Of a stretch of 64,000 bases of DNA, positions 1-10,530 are shown piece by piece. The stretch lies in NCBI RefSeq assembly GCF_019059575.1, contig NW_024881504.1, positions 1-64,000 of the forward strand. The letters run 5' to 3'. Both the position numbers and the translations under genes were made by a program. Under the pieces are notes generated by a model, which worked only from the letters and a program-made list of their open reading frames with translations, did no database searches and had not been told where the DNA came from. Every line of letters starts with the position of its first letter. The stretch's first letter is position 1. Source of the DNA: Amphibalanus amphitrite. Its lineage: Eukaryota > Arthropoda > Thecostraca > Balanomorpha > Balanidae.

Positions 1-206
1 TCTCTCCCTCTCTCTCTCCTCTTCCTCTCCCTCTCCTCTCCCTCTCTCTCGCTCCCTCACTCACCACCTCACTCACTCCTCCCTCATCCACTCACTCACT
101 CAACTCACTCACTCACTCACTCACTCACTCACTCACTCACTCACTCAACTCACTCACTCACTCACTACTCACTACACTCACTCACTCTCTCACCTATCTC
201 TCCTCT

Positions 207-294
<88 letters not shown>
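1..294. repeat. CT / CACT microsatellite
   Basis: Low-complexity pyrimidine-rich tract. CT dinucleotides with TCCC variants come first, then CACT tetranucleotides at about 60-190, then an almost pure CT run to 294. Nothing else is visible in it. Confidence 0.97.
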
Positions 295-295
<1 letters not shown>

Positions 296-299
296 ATGG

Positions 300-411
300 G
301 TCATTAAACTGACTTGGAAGGTCAAACGTATGACCTATGATCAACGATTGGCCTATGATCTATAAAGGGTATCATCGGCTTCCTCTAATCACGTGCAACA
401 TGCTCTTCTTT
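300..411 (-). mobile_element. Fragment of TTAA family B
   Basis: Degenerate piece of the family whose intact copy is 56047-56931. Shared words include the 'tatcatcggcttcct' block and the 'gcaacatgctc' block before the inner end of the terminus. It stops where element H begins at a TTAA. Confidence 0.55.
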
Positions 412-415
412 TTAA

Positions 416-747
416 CCTCGCCTGGCAGGGCATTTTCATAACACGGCCTGGCAGGGGGGGGGTCGATGCGACCCCCCCCCCCCTTTGCGATGGCTCCTTT
501 GGCACCTAGAATCACCAAATTTAATAGGTAGGTGGGCCCCCTGGAGTTCTCGCCCCTGTGCAAATTTGGTTGCTCTAGGTCAATATTTAGGGGGGTTTTG
601 GGGGATATAAATGTAAAAAGTTCGCTTAAAACAGGTCAAAAGTTTTTCGCTTATAACTTTTGATCTAATTAAGATAGAGCAAAAAGAAAAGCACCAGTGA
701 ACTCAGCATGTCAAGGCGCGTCGAATGATATACTTTTTAGCTTGCTT
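416..747 (+). mobile_element. TTAA element family H, one end
   Basis: Starts immediately after TTAA (412-415) with CCTCGCCTGGCAGGGC, followed by a G-run/C-run hairpin with loop TCGATGCGA (about 456-483). The interior contains the shared word CGCGTCGAATGATATAC near 720. A second copy of the same segment lies inverted at 22189-22516. Only one terminus is present. No coding capacity is seen. Confidence 0.7.
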
Positions 748-778
748 AAGTGTACTTAAAGTTTTTATTAAATTCTAA

Positions 779-1955
779 CCCTCGCGGGCCCGGGGGGCGT
801 TTTTCGCCCCCCCTCGCGAATATTTGAGATAGCTCACGAACGCTTAGGGTTAGAAAAGCGAAACTTTCAGTACCTTTTCTCCCATCAATTTGACATCTTC
901 TGAAGTAAAAAATTTGGACCTAGCCCCCTTGATGACGTCACAAGGTCCATTTTTCTAGACCTCTGCACGGCAAACTTCGGCGTCACAGACGCAAACTTCA
1001 AATAGCGGCTAAAAATAGAGTTTTAGAGATAAAGACAAATTACGAGCACGGTTGTGTAGCGTTTGACCTAGAGAAAAATAGAAAAATAGTTTTAGTGACC
1101 TGAGGTCAGAGGTCAGGTCAACGACCCCAAAATGTGGTTTTAGTTTTTCGCAAATAACTTCGACAAAAATGGTCCTAGAGCTACGGCAGTGGTACCATCG
1201 CATTCGCCTTGTCAAGCCGCGTCGAATGATATATATTTTGTTCGGAAAAGGTCAAGTTTTATGTTGACCTCATGTGACCTCGAATGAACTCTGGTTGACC
1301 TTGACACATGAAAGGTCGTTTATAATGGATTTGTACCCGCTGATCACGAATCTGGCATCTATTTTCCTCTAAGCCTTCATTTAGAGCTTCCGGATGGCAA
1401 AATTGTCTTATTTATTATTACTAACTTGAATCAGTGAAATAGCCTCTAGCAGGGATACTCTTCTGTGACCTTGACCTTTGAGCAGCTTTGTATCGTAAGA
1501 TGAACCACAAATAGGGAGCTGATAAGCCTCAAAACATTTCAAAACATCTTGGAAGTTAGCAGGCAAGATGTGCGAAAAAGTGCCAAGTTTGAGGTCAATT
1601 TTGAGCGTGACCTTGATCTTGACCTTTGCTTTGGAGCACATTTTCGGAATCCTCAGATTCTCTTCTTTCGTTTGACACCCAATTTTGCCGGTTTGATGCA
1701 GTCTGCCGTCCTCTAGGAGGCTTACTTTGAGATCACTACGAATGTGCCGGTTTTTGCCTTTGACCTTGACCTCTGACCTTGAAAATTCACCTGAGGTCAA
1801 AATTTTTAGGTGCTTTAGAATCGTCTCGTAAGGACCTTTCGTTTGGTATCGCTTTTGTTTCCGTAGCTCCCTTCTTTACGGAGTTAGACAGGGGGGGGCG
1901 AAAAACGCCCCCCCCGGGCTGCGGTGGTTGTGATTACCCCCCGGGCCCGGCCGGG
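779..1955 (+). mobile_element. TTAA element family I
   Basis: About 1.18 kb with inverted ends. The left end is CCCTCGCGGGCCCGGG, and the reverse complement of the right end is CCCGGCCGGGCCCGGG. The right flank is TTAA (1956-1959) and the left flank CTAA, a decayed duplication. Both ends carry a G/C-run hairpin around TTTTTCG. The interior is rich in TGACCT/AGGTCA and has the GCGTCGAATGATATA core word near 1220. It is non-autonomous. Confidence 0.75.
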
Positions 1956-2114
1956 TTAAGTACCGTAAACCGGGGTGAGTTGATATGGATTTTGAGGTTT
2001 TTCTAGATTTCTTCAAAAGCCACATTCATTTACGGAATTCTTTTTGTGCCAGTTTCATGGCACATGCCTTGGTGAGGCAATCAGCAAAAATGAATAAAAA
2101 AATGTATATATTAA

Positions 2115-3019
2115 CCCTCGCCCGCACATGCCATTTTCCCATCCTAGAACGCACATGGGGGGGGGGTGGTTGCCACCCCCCGCGCCATTTCGTTCCTGTT
2201 GGAGATAGAGCTTAGCTGTAAAGACCAAAAAGATTCTTTGGGAAGAGACGAATCCAATGATACCCAGTTTTACCTTCTCAGGTCAGTCATTGACTTTCCA
2301 GGTCAGGTCAAACTAAAAAATGTTGCTGTTTTGGGTCACCGTTGGATGTCAAGTGTGCTGCTTATCAAATACCGATGACGATGCTGTTTTCTGGTGCCAA
2401 GCCAGCTAGAACCTCTTTGTCACACTACCCGACCAGAATTTTGCTGCTGAGGTCATTTCAGGTCAAGTTAGGTCAAGGTCAATTATATGTGTTTGTATGT
2501 CTGTGTGTGTCTGTGTGTATACTGGTGTGTGCACCGATTGTTTTTGGGTCCATATTACGTGAAATCATGATCTGAGAAGCTTGTACCAACAATGCAGTCA
2601 AAAAACTTAAAAAAAAAGTCAATTCAGCTTGCCTAAAACGCAATTATCTTAGATGACCTAGGTTGACCTTGACCCTGACCTTGACCCCTGTACATCGTCG
2701 AACAACATGTTCCATGATAGGTGGGAGGTAAGACTGGCAAAAAAGCCGAAATCAGGGTGTCAAAAGCTCATAAGGCCCATGGCAAACGCAAGATGTTGAG
2801 AATTGGCCATTTGGGTCATGACATGACCTGAAAAACAAGGTCATATCTACGAAACCAAAAATCACAGAAACTTGAAATTTTCAGTGGACATCAAGAAAGG
2901 ATAGAGGAGCAGCTATACGAAAAATCAGCCTTCTAGCTCTAAAAATGTTGAGTGCAGAGCAGAAAGACTACCTGGGGGGGGGTGGCAACCACCACCCCCC
3001 CCCCATGTGCGGGCGAGGG
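2115..3019 (+). mobile_element. TTAA element family A, full copy (A1)
   Basis: Begins after TTAA (2111-2114) with CCCTCGCCCGCACATG and ends in the inverse ATGTGCGGGCGAGGG. A G-run hairpin with loop TGGTTGCCA lies near both ends. The right flank is TTTTAA, close to a TTAA duplication. The interior has many AGGTCA half-sites and a GT-rich stretch (about 2485-2525). It is closely similar along its length to 6299-7205. The ORFs seen across the termini have no recognisable domains. Confidence 0.88.
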
Positions 3020-3021
3020 TT

Positions 3022-3367
3022 TTAAGCCCATTTTTTAAAACGCCAAAGTTCATATCAACTCACCACCCCCCAGGGGGTGAGTTGATATGGTTCTGGATTT
3101 TTCAAAATTTCTCGGCTAAAGAAGCTCAGAGGTGAGTTGATAAAATGCCAGTGTTTAAAAAAAGGATGAGAGAACACATCCTGAGAGAAACCATCAGAAA
3201 AATGGTAGTAGTTTGGCAGCAGACCTCACATTCATGAAAACGCAATCATGTCCAACACGGCGAGCTCAAAATGGCTTGGTTTTAGCAGCATCATTTTTTC
3301 GCTTTATGATACTTAGTTTTACTTAGAACATTCTGAACTTGGCTAGTCACGTGTCCTCAAGCCAACG
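3022..3367. other. Interspersed remnant sequence
   Basis: No gene is seen. A short inverted pair around CATATCAACTCACC and GGTGAGTTGATATG (3053-3092), and another GGTGAGTTGATA at 3131-3143, are copies of the element J terminal motif. The rest is unassigned. Confidence 0.5.
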
Positions 3368-3622
3368 GGTGCGTATTATTTAGGCCAGGGTTCATAATGT
3401 CCAGGGCACAATGTGTCCAGTGCTCGAAATGGCCAGTGCCTTGAATTGGCCCGTGTTCACATTGTCCAGGGATTACATGGTCCAAATGTGGCCAACTGGC
3501 TGCAGATAGGGTAAATTCAAAGAGGCCAGGGTTCATAATGTCCAGGGCACGATGTGTCCAGTGTTCAAAATGGCCAGTGCCTTGAATGGGCCAGAGTTCA
3601 TAGTGTCCAGGGATTACATAGT

Positions 3623-3680
3623 CAACCCAACCCAACCAAACCTAACCTAACCTAACCTAACCTAACCTAACCTAACCTAA
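3623..3680 (-). repeat. TTAGG telomere-like array
   Basis: Eight perfect CCTAA units (3641-3680) are preceded by degenerate CCCAA units. TTAGG is the usual arthropod telomere repeat. The block sits inside foldback K, so it is interstitial and not a chromosome end. Confidence 0.9.
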
Positions 3681-3731
3681 GGTAATGATGTTTGCCTACC
3701 GGGGATAAGGAAATAGTTTCTCGCATGAATA

Positions 3732-3860
3732 GATTGCAAGCAATAGTAAATCAAATATTTTTAGGTTAAGTGGTTATGCATCAGGCTTCAGGCCTTCGGC
3801 CTGAAGCCAGATACATAGCCACTTAACCTAAAAATATTTGATTTACTATTGCCTGTAATC
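3732..3860. repeat. Long near-perfect hairpin
   Basis: Two arms of roughly 62 bp face each other around a TTC centre at GGCCTTCGGCC (about 3791-3798). The outer ends read AGATTGCA and TGTAATCT. A related but decayed stretch lies at about 39035-39090. Confidence 0.85.
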
Positions 3861-4329
3861 TCTCCTAAGGCATTGCCTTCGGCACTGCACTGCTTCGCAT
3901 TGAGCTGGTTCCGTGTTTTTTACATAATGACGTCACTATCAGTGACTATGTAATCCCTGGACATTATGAACTCTGGCCCATTCAAGGCACTGGCCATTTC
4001 GACACTGGGCATATCGTACCCTGGACATTATGAACCCTGGCCAGAATGAATGCTCCCCAAGCCAACGGTATCAAAACTGGCAATATATTTTGGAATTACA
4101 AGTGTATTTTATTGTAGTCAAAACACATTGTCAGTTGCGGGTCAAGGTTGATATGCCTCTGACAGAGATAATGAATTGAAATGAAAGAATACATATACTT
4201 CTGAGCTTTTGTTGACTGGTAGTCAACAAAATATTAATGAAGTGAAGTGAAGCGAATCTAATTCGGACTGTATTATATAAGGTGAAATAAGCGACATAAA
4301 TCAGAATTCGGCATCAAAAGCCAAAATCA

Positions 4330-5212
4330 ACCCACGCACTTATAGGCGGGCGAACGGACCACCTCGGCTTTTCTCACATAACTCGCGCAAAAAGCGGCTG
4401 ATCGCGACGAAACTTTCAGTACCTCTCGAGTTTATCAATTTTACACATGTTCTAAAGATTTCATGGCCCTGACTCAAATGGTTTTTGACTTGTGACCTGA
4501 TTCTCGAGACCATGCTTGGCCGGAATCGCGATTTGGCGTAGTCGGCTCACATTATCCGCGCATTTCCAGTCTTTTTGTGATTGTAACGTCCAAACATGTA
4601 AATGATGTTGGTCCCACGCAGTATTGTGGGTGTCAACTGTCAAGGTCACCTGAAGGTCAGGTCAGGTCATTGACCTTTGGTGCCCTCGTCTCACTTTTCG
4701 GAGTTTTACATATTTCTAGGGTAGTTTTTTCGGGCCGATTTCGAATTTAACATGCATTTGATCATTTACGAAGTAGTTTTAGTGCCTTCGTAACATGTTA
4801 CGACACCGTCAGTGGTAGTTGACACTTGACACTCCCTATGGATAGCCGGCAGGACACCTACTGGTTGACCTGACCTGACCTGACCTGGCCTAAATGTACG
4901 AAGGCATCTGTGATCAAAACTAACATGACATTCGTGATCAGCAACAGCCAAAAAATAATAAACTCGCTTTACGAACTTCAAATAACCCCCTATTTTCCCG
5001 ACTTCTGGGTAATTGACCTGGCCTGGAAGGTTAACCAATGACCTAGGACCTTAAAGTTGGTTATCATCGGCTTCCTCGCGTCTCGGGCAACACGCTCATT
5101 TTTTTCCGCGAAGCTCTAGCTCCACCAGGGGCCAAACGACGGTGGGATTCCAACGGATCCCCCCCCCCCCTATACGTTAAACGCTGGCAAAACACGAATA
5201 CGGGCGAGGGCT
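4330..5212 (-). mobile_element. TTAA element family B, decayed copy (B2)
   Basis: Reverse-orientation relative of 56047-56931, sharing the stretch with GATCGCGACGAAACTTTCAGTACC (written in two parts here: GATCGCGACGAAAC and TTTCAGTACC) and the CTCTAGCTCCACCAGG block near the right terminus. The right end is GGGCGAGGG followed by CTAA, a decayed TTAA. It contains several TGACCTGACCTGACC runs. Confidence 0.7.
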
Positions 5213-5535
5213 AAAACACCAGTCAATTTCTTTATATTGTTTGTTGCATTTCATTTTGTCACTCATTCTTGGTTGGCAACTGCCAAGCAGGAAAACTAAT
5301 CAGTTACACGAGATCAGAATTCCCGCGCTGTTAGCCATACAGAAACGACAGTTCTGTCATCTTCGAAACTACGAATAATCATAACATTTTTTTAATTTGT
5401 ATGTATATAGGTGTTCTATAGTTCTATAGTTCTAAAGTATACTTGTAGCTTGTAGGGAGCCACCTTGAGACTTGACAGGGAGTTGTGCTGTGCCTTTTGC
5501 ATGTTAGGTATGTCCACAGAGAAAAAAAAAAACTT

Positions 5536-5885
5536 TGGGGTCACTGATGTTAGTTGTCGGACCTTCGTCCCCGTCTTGAGTTGAGATGCTAGTTTCACAA
5601 CGTTTCGGCCAGTTACTCTCCGGCTGTCGTCACTCGTCAGGTGTTCTTTGACCCTCAGAAGGACCTGGATGTTGGTGGCGTTGCGCCGTACGCGTCAAAC
5701 CGTTCGAAAGGTCCTGTAGTAAGCGGGAATAGAACTCGAGTTTCCCCGGTGATGGTCCACGGTTCTAACCATTCCACTATCGAGGCAGATTAGACTATGG
5801 CCGGAGAAGTTACTGGCTGAAACGTTGTGAAACTACATCTCACCTCAAGACGGGGACGAAAGTCCGACAACTAACATCAGTGATA
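5536..5885. repeat. Inverted repeat flanking a tRNA-like segment
   Basis: Segments 5536-5630 and about 5800-5885 are inverted copies. Both contain the AAACGTTGTGAAAC / TTTCACAACGTTTCGG words and the TGATGTTAGTTGTCGGAC block. They bracket the tRNA-like region. Confidence 0.7.
5715..5790 (-). mobile_element. tRNA-like SINE head (remnant)
   Basis: On the minus strand an A-box-like TAGTGGAATGGTTAGAAC is followed about 30 nt later by a B-box-like GAGTTCTATTCCCG, as in tRNA-derived SINE promoters. The B box departs from consensus (TTCTATTCC instead of TTCGATTCC). No clean cloverleaf acceptor stem was found, so this is a SINE or tRNA pseudogene and not a functional tRNA. Confidence 0.5.
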
Positions 5886-6298
5886 CTAACAGGCCTCGTC
5901 TCAAGCATTCAGAAAAAAACTAAAGCTTTTGGGGGTTGATGGAATGATGTGGGGAAAGAAAAGGAGAAGAGTTGGTCTAATTGACTTTGTCTTACCTGCA
6001 GACCCATATTTCATGCTAATTTGCATGCATACCAGCCTGGTATCAGCTTTTATCATGCAATTCAATTCACCACTAGATGGCATATCAACTCACCACCTGC
6101 CACTTTTCTTAAAATTATAAAAAAACGTTGTTTTAGGTGAAACCCAAAACTACCTGGGATCAACAGTAAATTGATGGTAGTTTCTTTCCCAGTGCATGTT
6201 GTTCCATGAATATCCACCGTCTTTGCTGTAGGGTGGGGACTTTTCCTTAGTTTCAAAATCAGAAGAAAAAAAAGACTTTGAAAAAAGTAATATGTTAA

Positions 6299-7205
6299 CC
6301 CTCGCCCGCACATGCCATTTTCCCATCCTAGAACGCACATGGGGGGGGGGGTGGTTGCCACCCCCCCGCGCCATTTCGTTCCTGTTGGAGATAGAGCTTA
6401 GCAGTAAAGACCAAAAAGATTCTTTGGGAAGAGACAAATCCAACGATACCCAGTTTTACCTTCTCAGGTCAGTCATTGACCTTCCAGGTCAGGTCAAACT
6501 AAAAAATGTTGCTGTTTTGGGTCACCGTTGGATATCAAGTGCGCTGCTTACCAAATACCGATGACGATGCTGTTTTCTGGTGCCAAGCCAGCTAGAACCT
6601 CTTTGTCACACTACCCGACCAGATTTTTGCTGTTGAGGTCATTTCAGGTCAAGTTAGGTCAAGGTCAATTATATGTGTTTGTATGTCTGTGTGTGTCTGT
6701 GTGTATACTGATGTGTGCACCGATTGTTTTTGGGTTCATATTACATGAACTCATGATCTGAGAAGCTCTTACCAAAAATACAGTAAAAAAAACTTCACAA
6801 AAAGTAAATTCAGCTTGCCTAAAACGCAATTATCTTAGATGACCTAGGTTGACCTTGACCCTGACCTTGACCCCTGTACATCGTCGAACAACATGTTCCA
6901 TGATAGGTGGGAGGCAAGACTGGCAAAAAAGGCCGAAATCAGGGTGTCAAAAGCTCACAAGGCCCATGGCAAACGCAAGATGTTGAGAATTGGCCATTTG
7001 GGTCATGACATGACCTGAAAAACAAGGTCATATCTCCAAAACCAAAAGTCACAGAAACTTGAAATTTTCAGTGGACATCAAGAAAAGATAGAGGAGCAGC
7101 TATACGAAAAATCAGCCTTCTAGCTCTAAAAATATTGAGTGCAGAGCAGAAAGACTACCTGGGGGGGGTGGTAACCACCCCCCCCCCCCCATGTGCGGGC
7201 GAGGG
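6299..7205 (+). mobile_element. TTAA element family A, full copy (A2)
   Basis: Perfect TTAA on both sides (6295-6298 and 7206-7209), with ends CCCTCGCCCGCACATG and CATGTGCGGGCGAGGG. It is 907 bp and nearly colinear with 2115-3019. G-run/C-run hairpins lie near both termini. The interior is packed with TGACCT/AGGTCA. Non-coding and non-autonomous. Confidence 0.92.
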
Positions 7206-7415
7206 TTAAGAAGGCACTGCACCACATGCATGCCTTTCTCAGTTATATGCATCACTTATTGGTTGCTTCACTTCACAGAAAAATAAAACTGAAAATTGGT
7301 TTACAAATGGATGAGCAGCACACATTTTAACATATTTCGAGCAATTTATTATTATTATTATTATTATATCGTTTATTCCACTAACCACGATCATCGGGTG
7401 GGCGTTACAGTGGAA

Positions 7416-7605
7416 CATTGCCAATTCCAACACATCTGTTCATGCAGTAAACAATGATGGTTGGTACGTTTAACGGTACACTGCAGGGCACATACGAGCA
7501 CATCCGCACACATTGCCAATTCCAACACGTCTGTTTATGCGGTTAACAGTGATGGTTGGTACGTTTGACGGTACACTGCAGGGCACATACAAGTACATTC
7601 GCACA
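7416..7605 (-). repeat. 95-bp tandem duplication in the CR1 3' UTR
   Basis: Two tandem copies, beginning CATTGCCAATTCCAACAC at 7416 and 7511, with about 8 substitutions between them. The unit contains GGTACACTGCAGGGCACATA. It lies between the ORF2 stop and the TAA tail. Confidence 0.9.
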
Positions 7606-7626
7606 CATATGGGTGAAACGTGGTCA

Positions 7627-10530
7627 TCAGTTGTCAGTGTTTGCTTTTGCTAGGAGGTACTTTTTCAGTTCAAATTTTGAGGCATTCCTCATTCTAGTGG
7701 GCAAACTATTCCACAATTTAGAGCCATGATATGACAGTGAATATTTCATAAAATCTGTTCGCGGAGCAACCAGATCTAGGTTCTCCGACTGTCTTGTCTC
7801 ACGGTCAGATCTTCTAGTTATAAAGAGCGAGGATATCAATGGTGTTGTAATCTCCGGAAAAAGCAGACACTGACGAATTATATTCAATGCAGCAATGTCA
7901 TGTTCGAAGGCTAAGTCTCTTCGCCATGCCACATTCGCACTCTCACGACCCGTGATACGCCGAGCAAATTTTACAATTTTAGATATCCTTTTCCCCTGTG
8001 TCAAGCCACAATTTCCCCATACAGAAATACAGAAACGGATATGTGGAAGAACTAACGAATTAACAAGCAGTGCAATAGTTTTCAAGGGCATAATGTGACG
8101 CAAGTGACTCAGGCGTATCAGCATGCCTATGCATTTGCCAACGACAGTGTCGATATGGCTACTCCACGTAAGACAGCTGTCTAAAGTAACGCCCAAACTA
8201 ATTAGAGACGGCTTAACTTGTACCACAGTATCAAATACATGTACACTCTTCAAATTAATCTTTTTCAAAACACATCTAGTGCCAAAAACAGTGACTTGTG
8301 ATTTGGCAGCATTTACAGAAAGGCGGTTCCGGGAGAACCACACCCCAAGCCTTTGAAGAAGGGTCTGAAGGCGACCTATCACAGCATCTAGTTCGTTTGG
8401 TGGTCCCGTAACCATCACCTGAGTGTCATCGGCGTATTGAATTATTGATCCTGATTCAGACGCAACGGTGGGTAAATCATTCATGTACAAGTTAAACAAC
8501 ATCGGACCCAACACACTTCCCTGTGGAACACCTGACAGCACATCACCCTTCGCATCATTACAACCCCTCACATACTGGCGCCTACCAGAAAGATAGCTTT
8601 TGAACCATGGGTGTTCAATGCCATAGTGTGAGAGTTTCGCTAGCAATATACGATGATCTACACAATCAAACGCCTTGCTCAGATCTAGCGATACCAGAAT
8701 GCAAATGTTCCCCTTATCAATAGAAGCCCTGATGGATTCCGTCAATGCAATCAGGGCATGTTCAACGGAATAGCGTGGTCGGAAACCAAACTGATTTTCT
8801 GACAACACATCGCAGTCATCTAGGTACGTACTTAGCTGAAGAGAGACAAGTCTCTCGAGAATTTTGGAAGCGACGCTTAAAAGGGATATAGGTCTAAAGC
8901 TAGACGCCTCCTTTGGGTCACCTTTTCCCTTGTAAATGGGAACTACTTCCGCTATTTTCCAACAGGATGGCAAAGTACCGCTGGTGATGGATGAGTTAAA
9001 CACTCGTAGAAGCGATCCAAGAAGCCTGGAAGAGAAAGACTTGAATAAAAAAGCAGGGAGTCTATCTGGCCCACATGACGTGTGTGATTTTAAGGATCTA
9101 ATAACTAAGCGTAATTCGTCCAATGTTGCTGGGCGAAGGTCGAATCTAGTTGATAGTACTCTTGGGGGACCAAAAAACACCTCACCTGTACATGCACTGA
9201 TATTTACTTTGCTAGCGAGGTTTCCACCTACTGAGCAGAAGAAATCATTGAATGAACGTGCCGTGTTTTCGTCCAATGGCTGGGCGACTTTAGATTTGCC
9301 AAGCGTTGCATTTATTAGATTCCAGGTGTCTCTGCTGGACCTATGCGATCTGATACTAGACTCAAATTTTGCTCGTCGTTCAAAGCAAATGACTTTTTTA
9401 ACCTCACGGCGCATATCCTTATAGAGGGTGATATCGGACTGAGCGTTGGTGCGTCTCGAAACACGTAACTGGGCCGTCGTTAGGCGGATAAGTTGCCTGG
9501 CGGCAGCTGAAATTCCAAATCCGGATTTGTGCTTAAGTGATACAGTTACAAACGGAGCATGACGATCAATGACTGGAATGACTGCTTCTGTCCAGCATTT
9601 CCAACCCTCGCCGGGATCAGAAACATCAACCCCGGGGGCCCAGGGTATCGCGTCATGCAGGTCTCTGCAGAAGGATTGGAAATCAATATTTTTCCATCTG
9701 CGGAACGTTATTGGAAACGGTTTCAACTTTTTCCTCTTAACTTTCATTTTGACTATTACTAAGTTATGATCAGATACGATACAATCTTCGGAAGTGCACC
9801 CTGTCACAAAAGAAAAATCACTTACAAGAACAATGTCAATGAGAGTCGATGAAGAACTAGCAATACGGGTCGGCAGTTGCACACACTGATGCAGTCCAGT
9901 ATTGCCAATGAGAGTTAGAAGTTGTCGAACATGTGGGAGGCTCGGTCGCAAGAGGTCACAATTTAAGTCTCCGCATAAAACGACCTGCTTGCCCTCCGAC
10001 AGCAAGGTCTGGACTGACAGCTCTAGTGCTTCGAGATCCTGTTTTATACAGTCATATATAGGTGGTCTATACACACAACCAACAACCAATGTCCGGTTGT
10101 GTCCACATTGTACGCTTACCCAAATTAATTCAAGACGCCCAGATTGTGACATTTTAGGGCCGGTGATCTTACTGAAAGTCAGATCACTGCGACAGTAAAT
10201 GGCCACACCGCCACCTTTGCGTCCCCGATCAGCTCTGCCAGCTATCGTTAAATTAGCGATGGGGACATTTGGCTCACCCTTCCTTAGCCATGTCTCAGTA
10301 AAGCACATGACATCGATTTGGTGACGTTTAACATAGTCAGACACAAGGTCGGCTGAGGGTGTCAGTGACCTGACATTCAGATTGCCGATCGATAGCCCAT
10401 ATTTGGAAGTAGGTACATGGTGCGAGACGTTAAAATTAGCTGAGCAGGTGTCGCTACAATCAGTCACACTATTGGAAGGCCTCAGTCTAAAAAACCGTTT
10501 ACCTCGCTCGACAGCATCTGCCAGACGTTT
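7627..10530 (-). CDS. CR1-like ORF2: APE endonuclease and reverse transcriptase
   Basis: Multifunctional retrotransposition protein that nicks the target DNA and copies the element RNA at the nick. Numbering from the GTG at 10465-10467 gives 946 aa. The endonuclease spans about 25-240, with NLN at 29-31, E58, GDLNCD at 166-171 and SDHN at 232-235. The reverse transcriptase spans about 480-760, with FRPISLLS (524-531), LDLSKAFD (594-601; D595) and YADD (678-681). All catalytic positions are intact. There is no RNase H, as usual for CR1. The open frame runs up to a stop at 10531-10533 and has no ATG before residue 54, which would remove the first endonuclease motif. Translation therefore probably enters from ORF1 by -1 frameshift. 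Alternatives are a non-AUG start or reinitiation. Confidence 0.92.
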   Translation of the reverse strand, partial: KRLADAVERGKRFFRLRPSNSVTDCSDTCSANFNVSHHVPTSKYGLSIGNLNVRSLTPSADLVSDYVKRHQIDVMCFTETWLRKGEPNVPIANLTIAGRADRGRKGGGVAIYCRSDLTFSKITGPKMSQSGRLELIWVSVQCGHNRTLVVGCVYRPPIYDCIKQDLEALELSVQTLLSEGKQVVLCGDLNCDLLRPSLPHVRQLLTLIGNTGLHQCVQLPTRIASSSSTLIDIVLVSDFSFVTGCTSEDCIVSDHNLVIVKMKVKRKKLKPFPITFRRWKNIDFQSFCRDLHDAIPWAPGVDVSDPGEGWKCWTEAVIPVIDRHAPFVTVSLKHKSGFGISAAARQLIRLTTAQLRVSRRTNAQSDITLYKDMRREVKKVICFERRAKFESSIRSHRSSRDTWNLINATLGKSKVAQPLDENTARSFNDFFCSVGGNLASKVNISACTGEVFFGPPRVLSTRFDLRPATLDELRLVIRSLKSHTSCGPDRLPAFLFKSFSSRLLGSLLRVFNSSITSGTLPSCWKIAEVVPIYKGKGDPKEASSFRPISLLSVASKILERLVSLQLSTYLDDCDVLSENQFGFRPRYSVEHALIALTESIRASIDKGNICILVSLDLSKAFDCVDHRILLAKLSHYGIEHPWFKSYLSGRRQYVRGCNDAKGDVLSGVPQGSVLGPMLFNLYMNDLPTVASESGSIIQYADDTQVMVTGPPNELDAVIGRLQTLLQRLGVWFSRNRLSVNAAKSQVTVFGTRCVLKKINLKSVHVFDTVVQVKPSLISLGVTLDSCLTWSSHIDTVVGKCIGMLIRLSHLRHIMPLKTIALLVNSLVLPHIRFCISVWGNCGLTQGKRISKIVKFARRITGRESANVAWRRDLAFEHDIAALNIIRQCLLFPEITTPLISSLFITRRSDRETRQSENLDLVAPRTDFMKYSLSYHGSKLWNSLPTRMRNASKFELKKYLLAKANTDN

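Larger units (their letters stand above)
3368..4058. mobile_element. Foldback DNA transposon K
   Basis: Flanked by a 9-bp direct repeat AAGCCAACG (3359-3367 and 4059-4067, matching out to 11 bp). The ends are inverted repeats around GGCCAGGGTTCATAATGTCC. The left arm contains two tandem copies of a unit of about 145 bp, and the right arm one inverted partial copy. The interior holds a CCTAA array and a long hairpin. A 9-bp duplication with GG-starting ends is compatible with a Mutator-like element, but there is no transposase, so the superfamily is a guess. Confidence 0.75.

Noticed and set aside
3641..3680. Chromosome end
   Set aside because: Only eight CCTAA units, enclosed in a foldback element with a target duplication and non-telomeric DNA on both sides.
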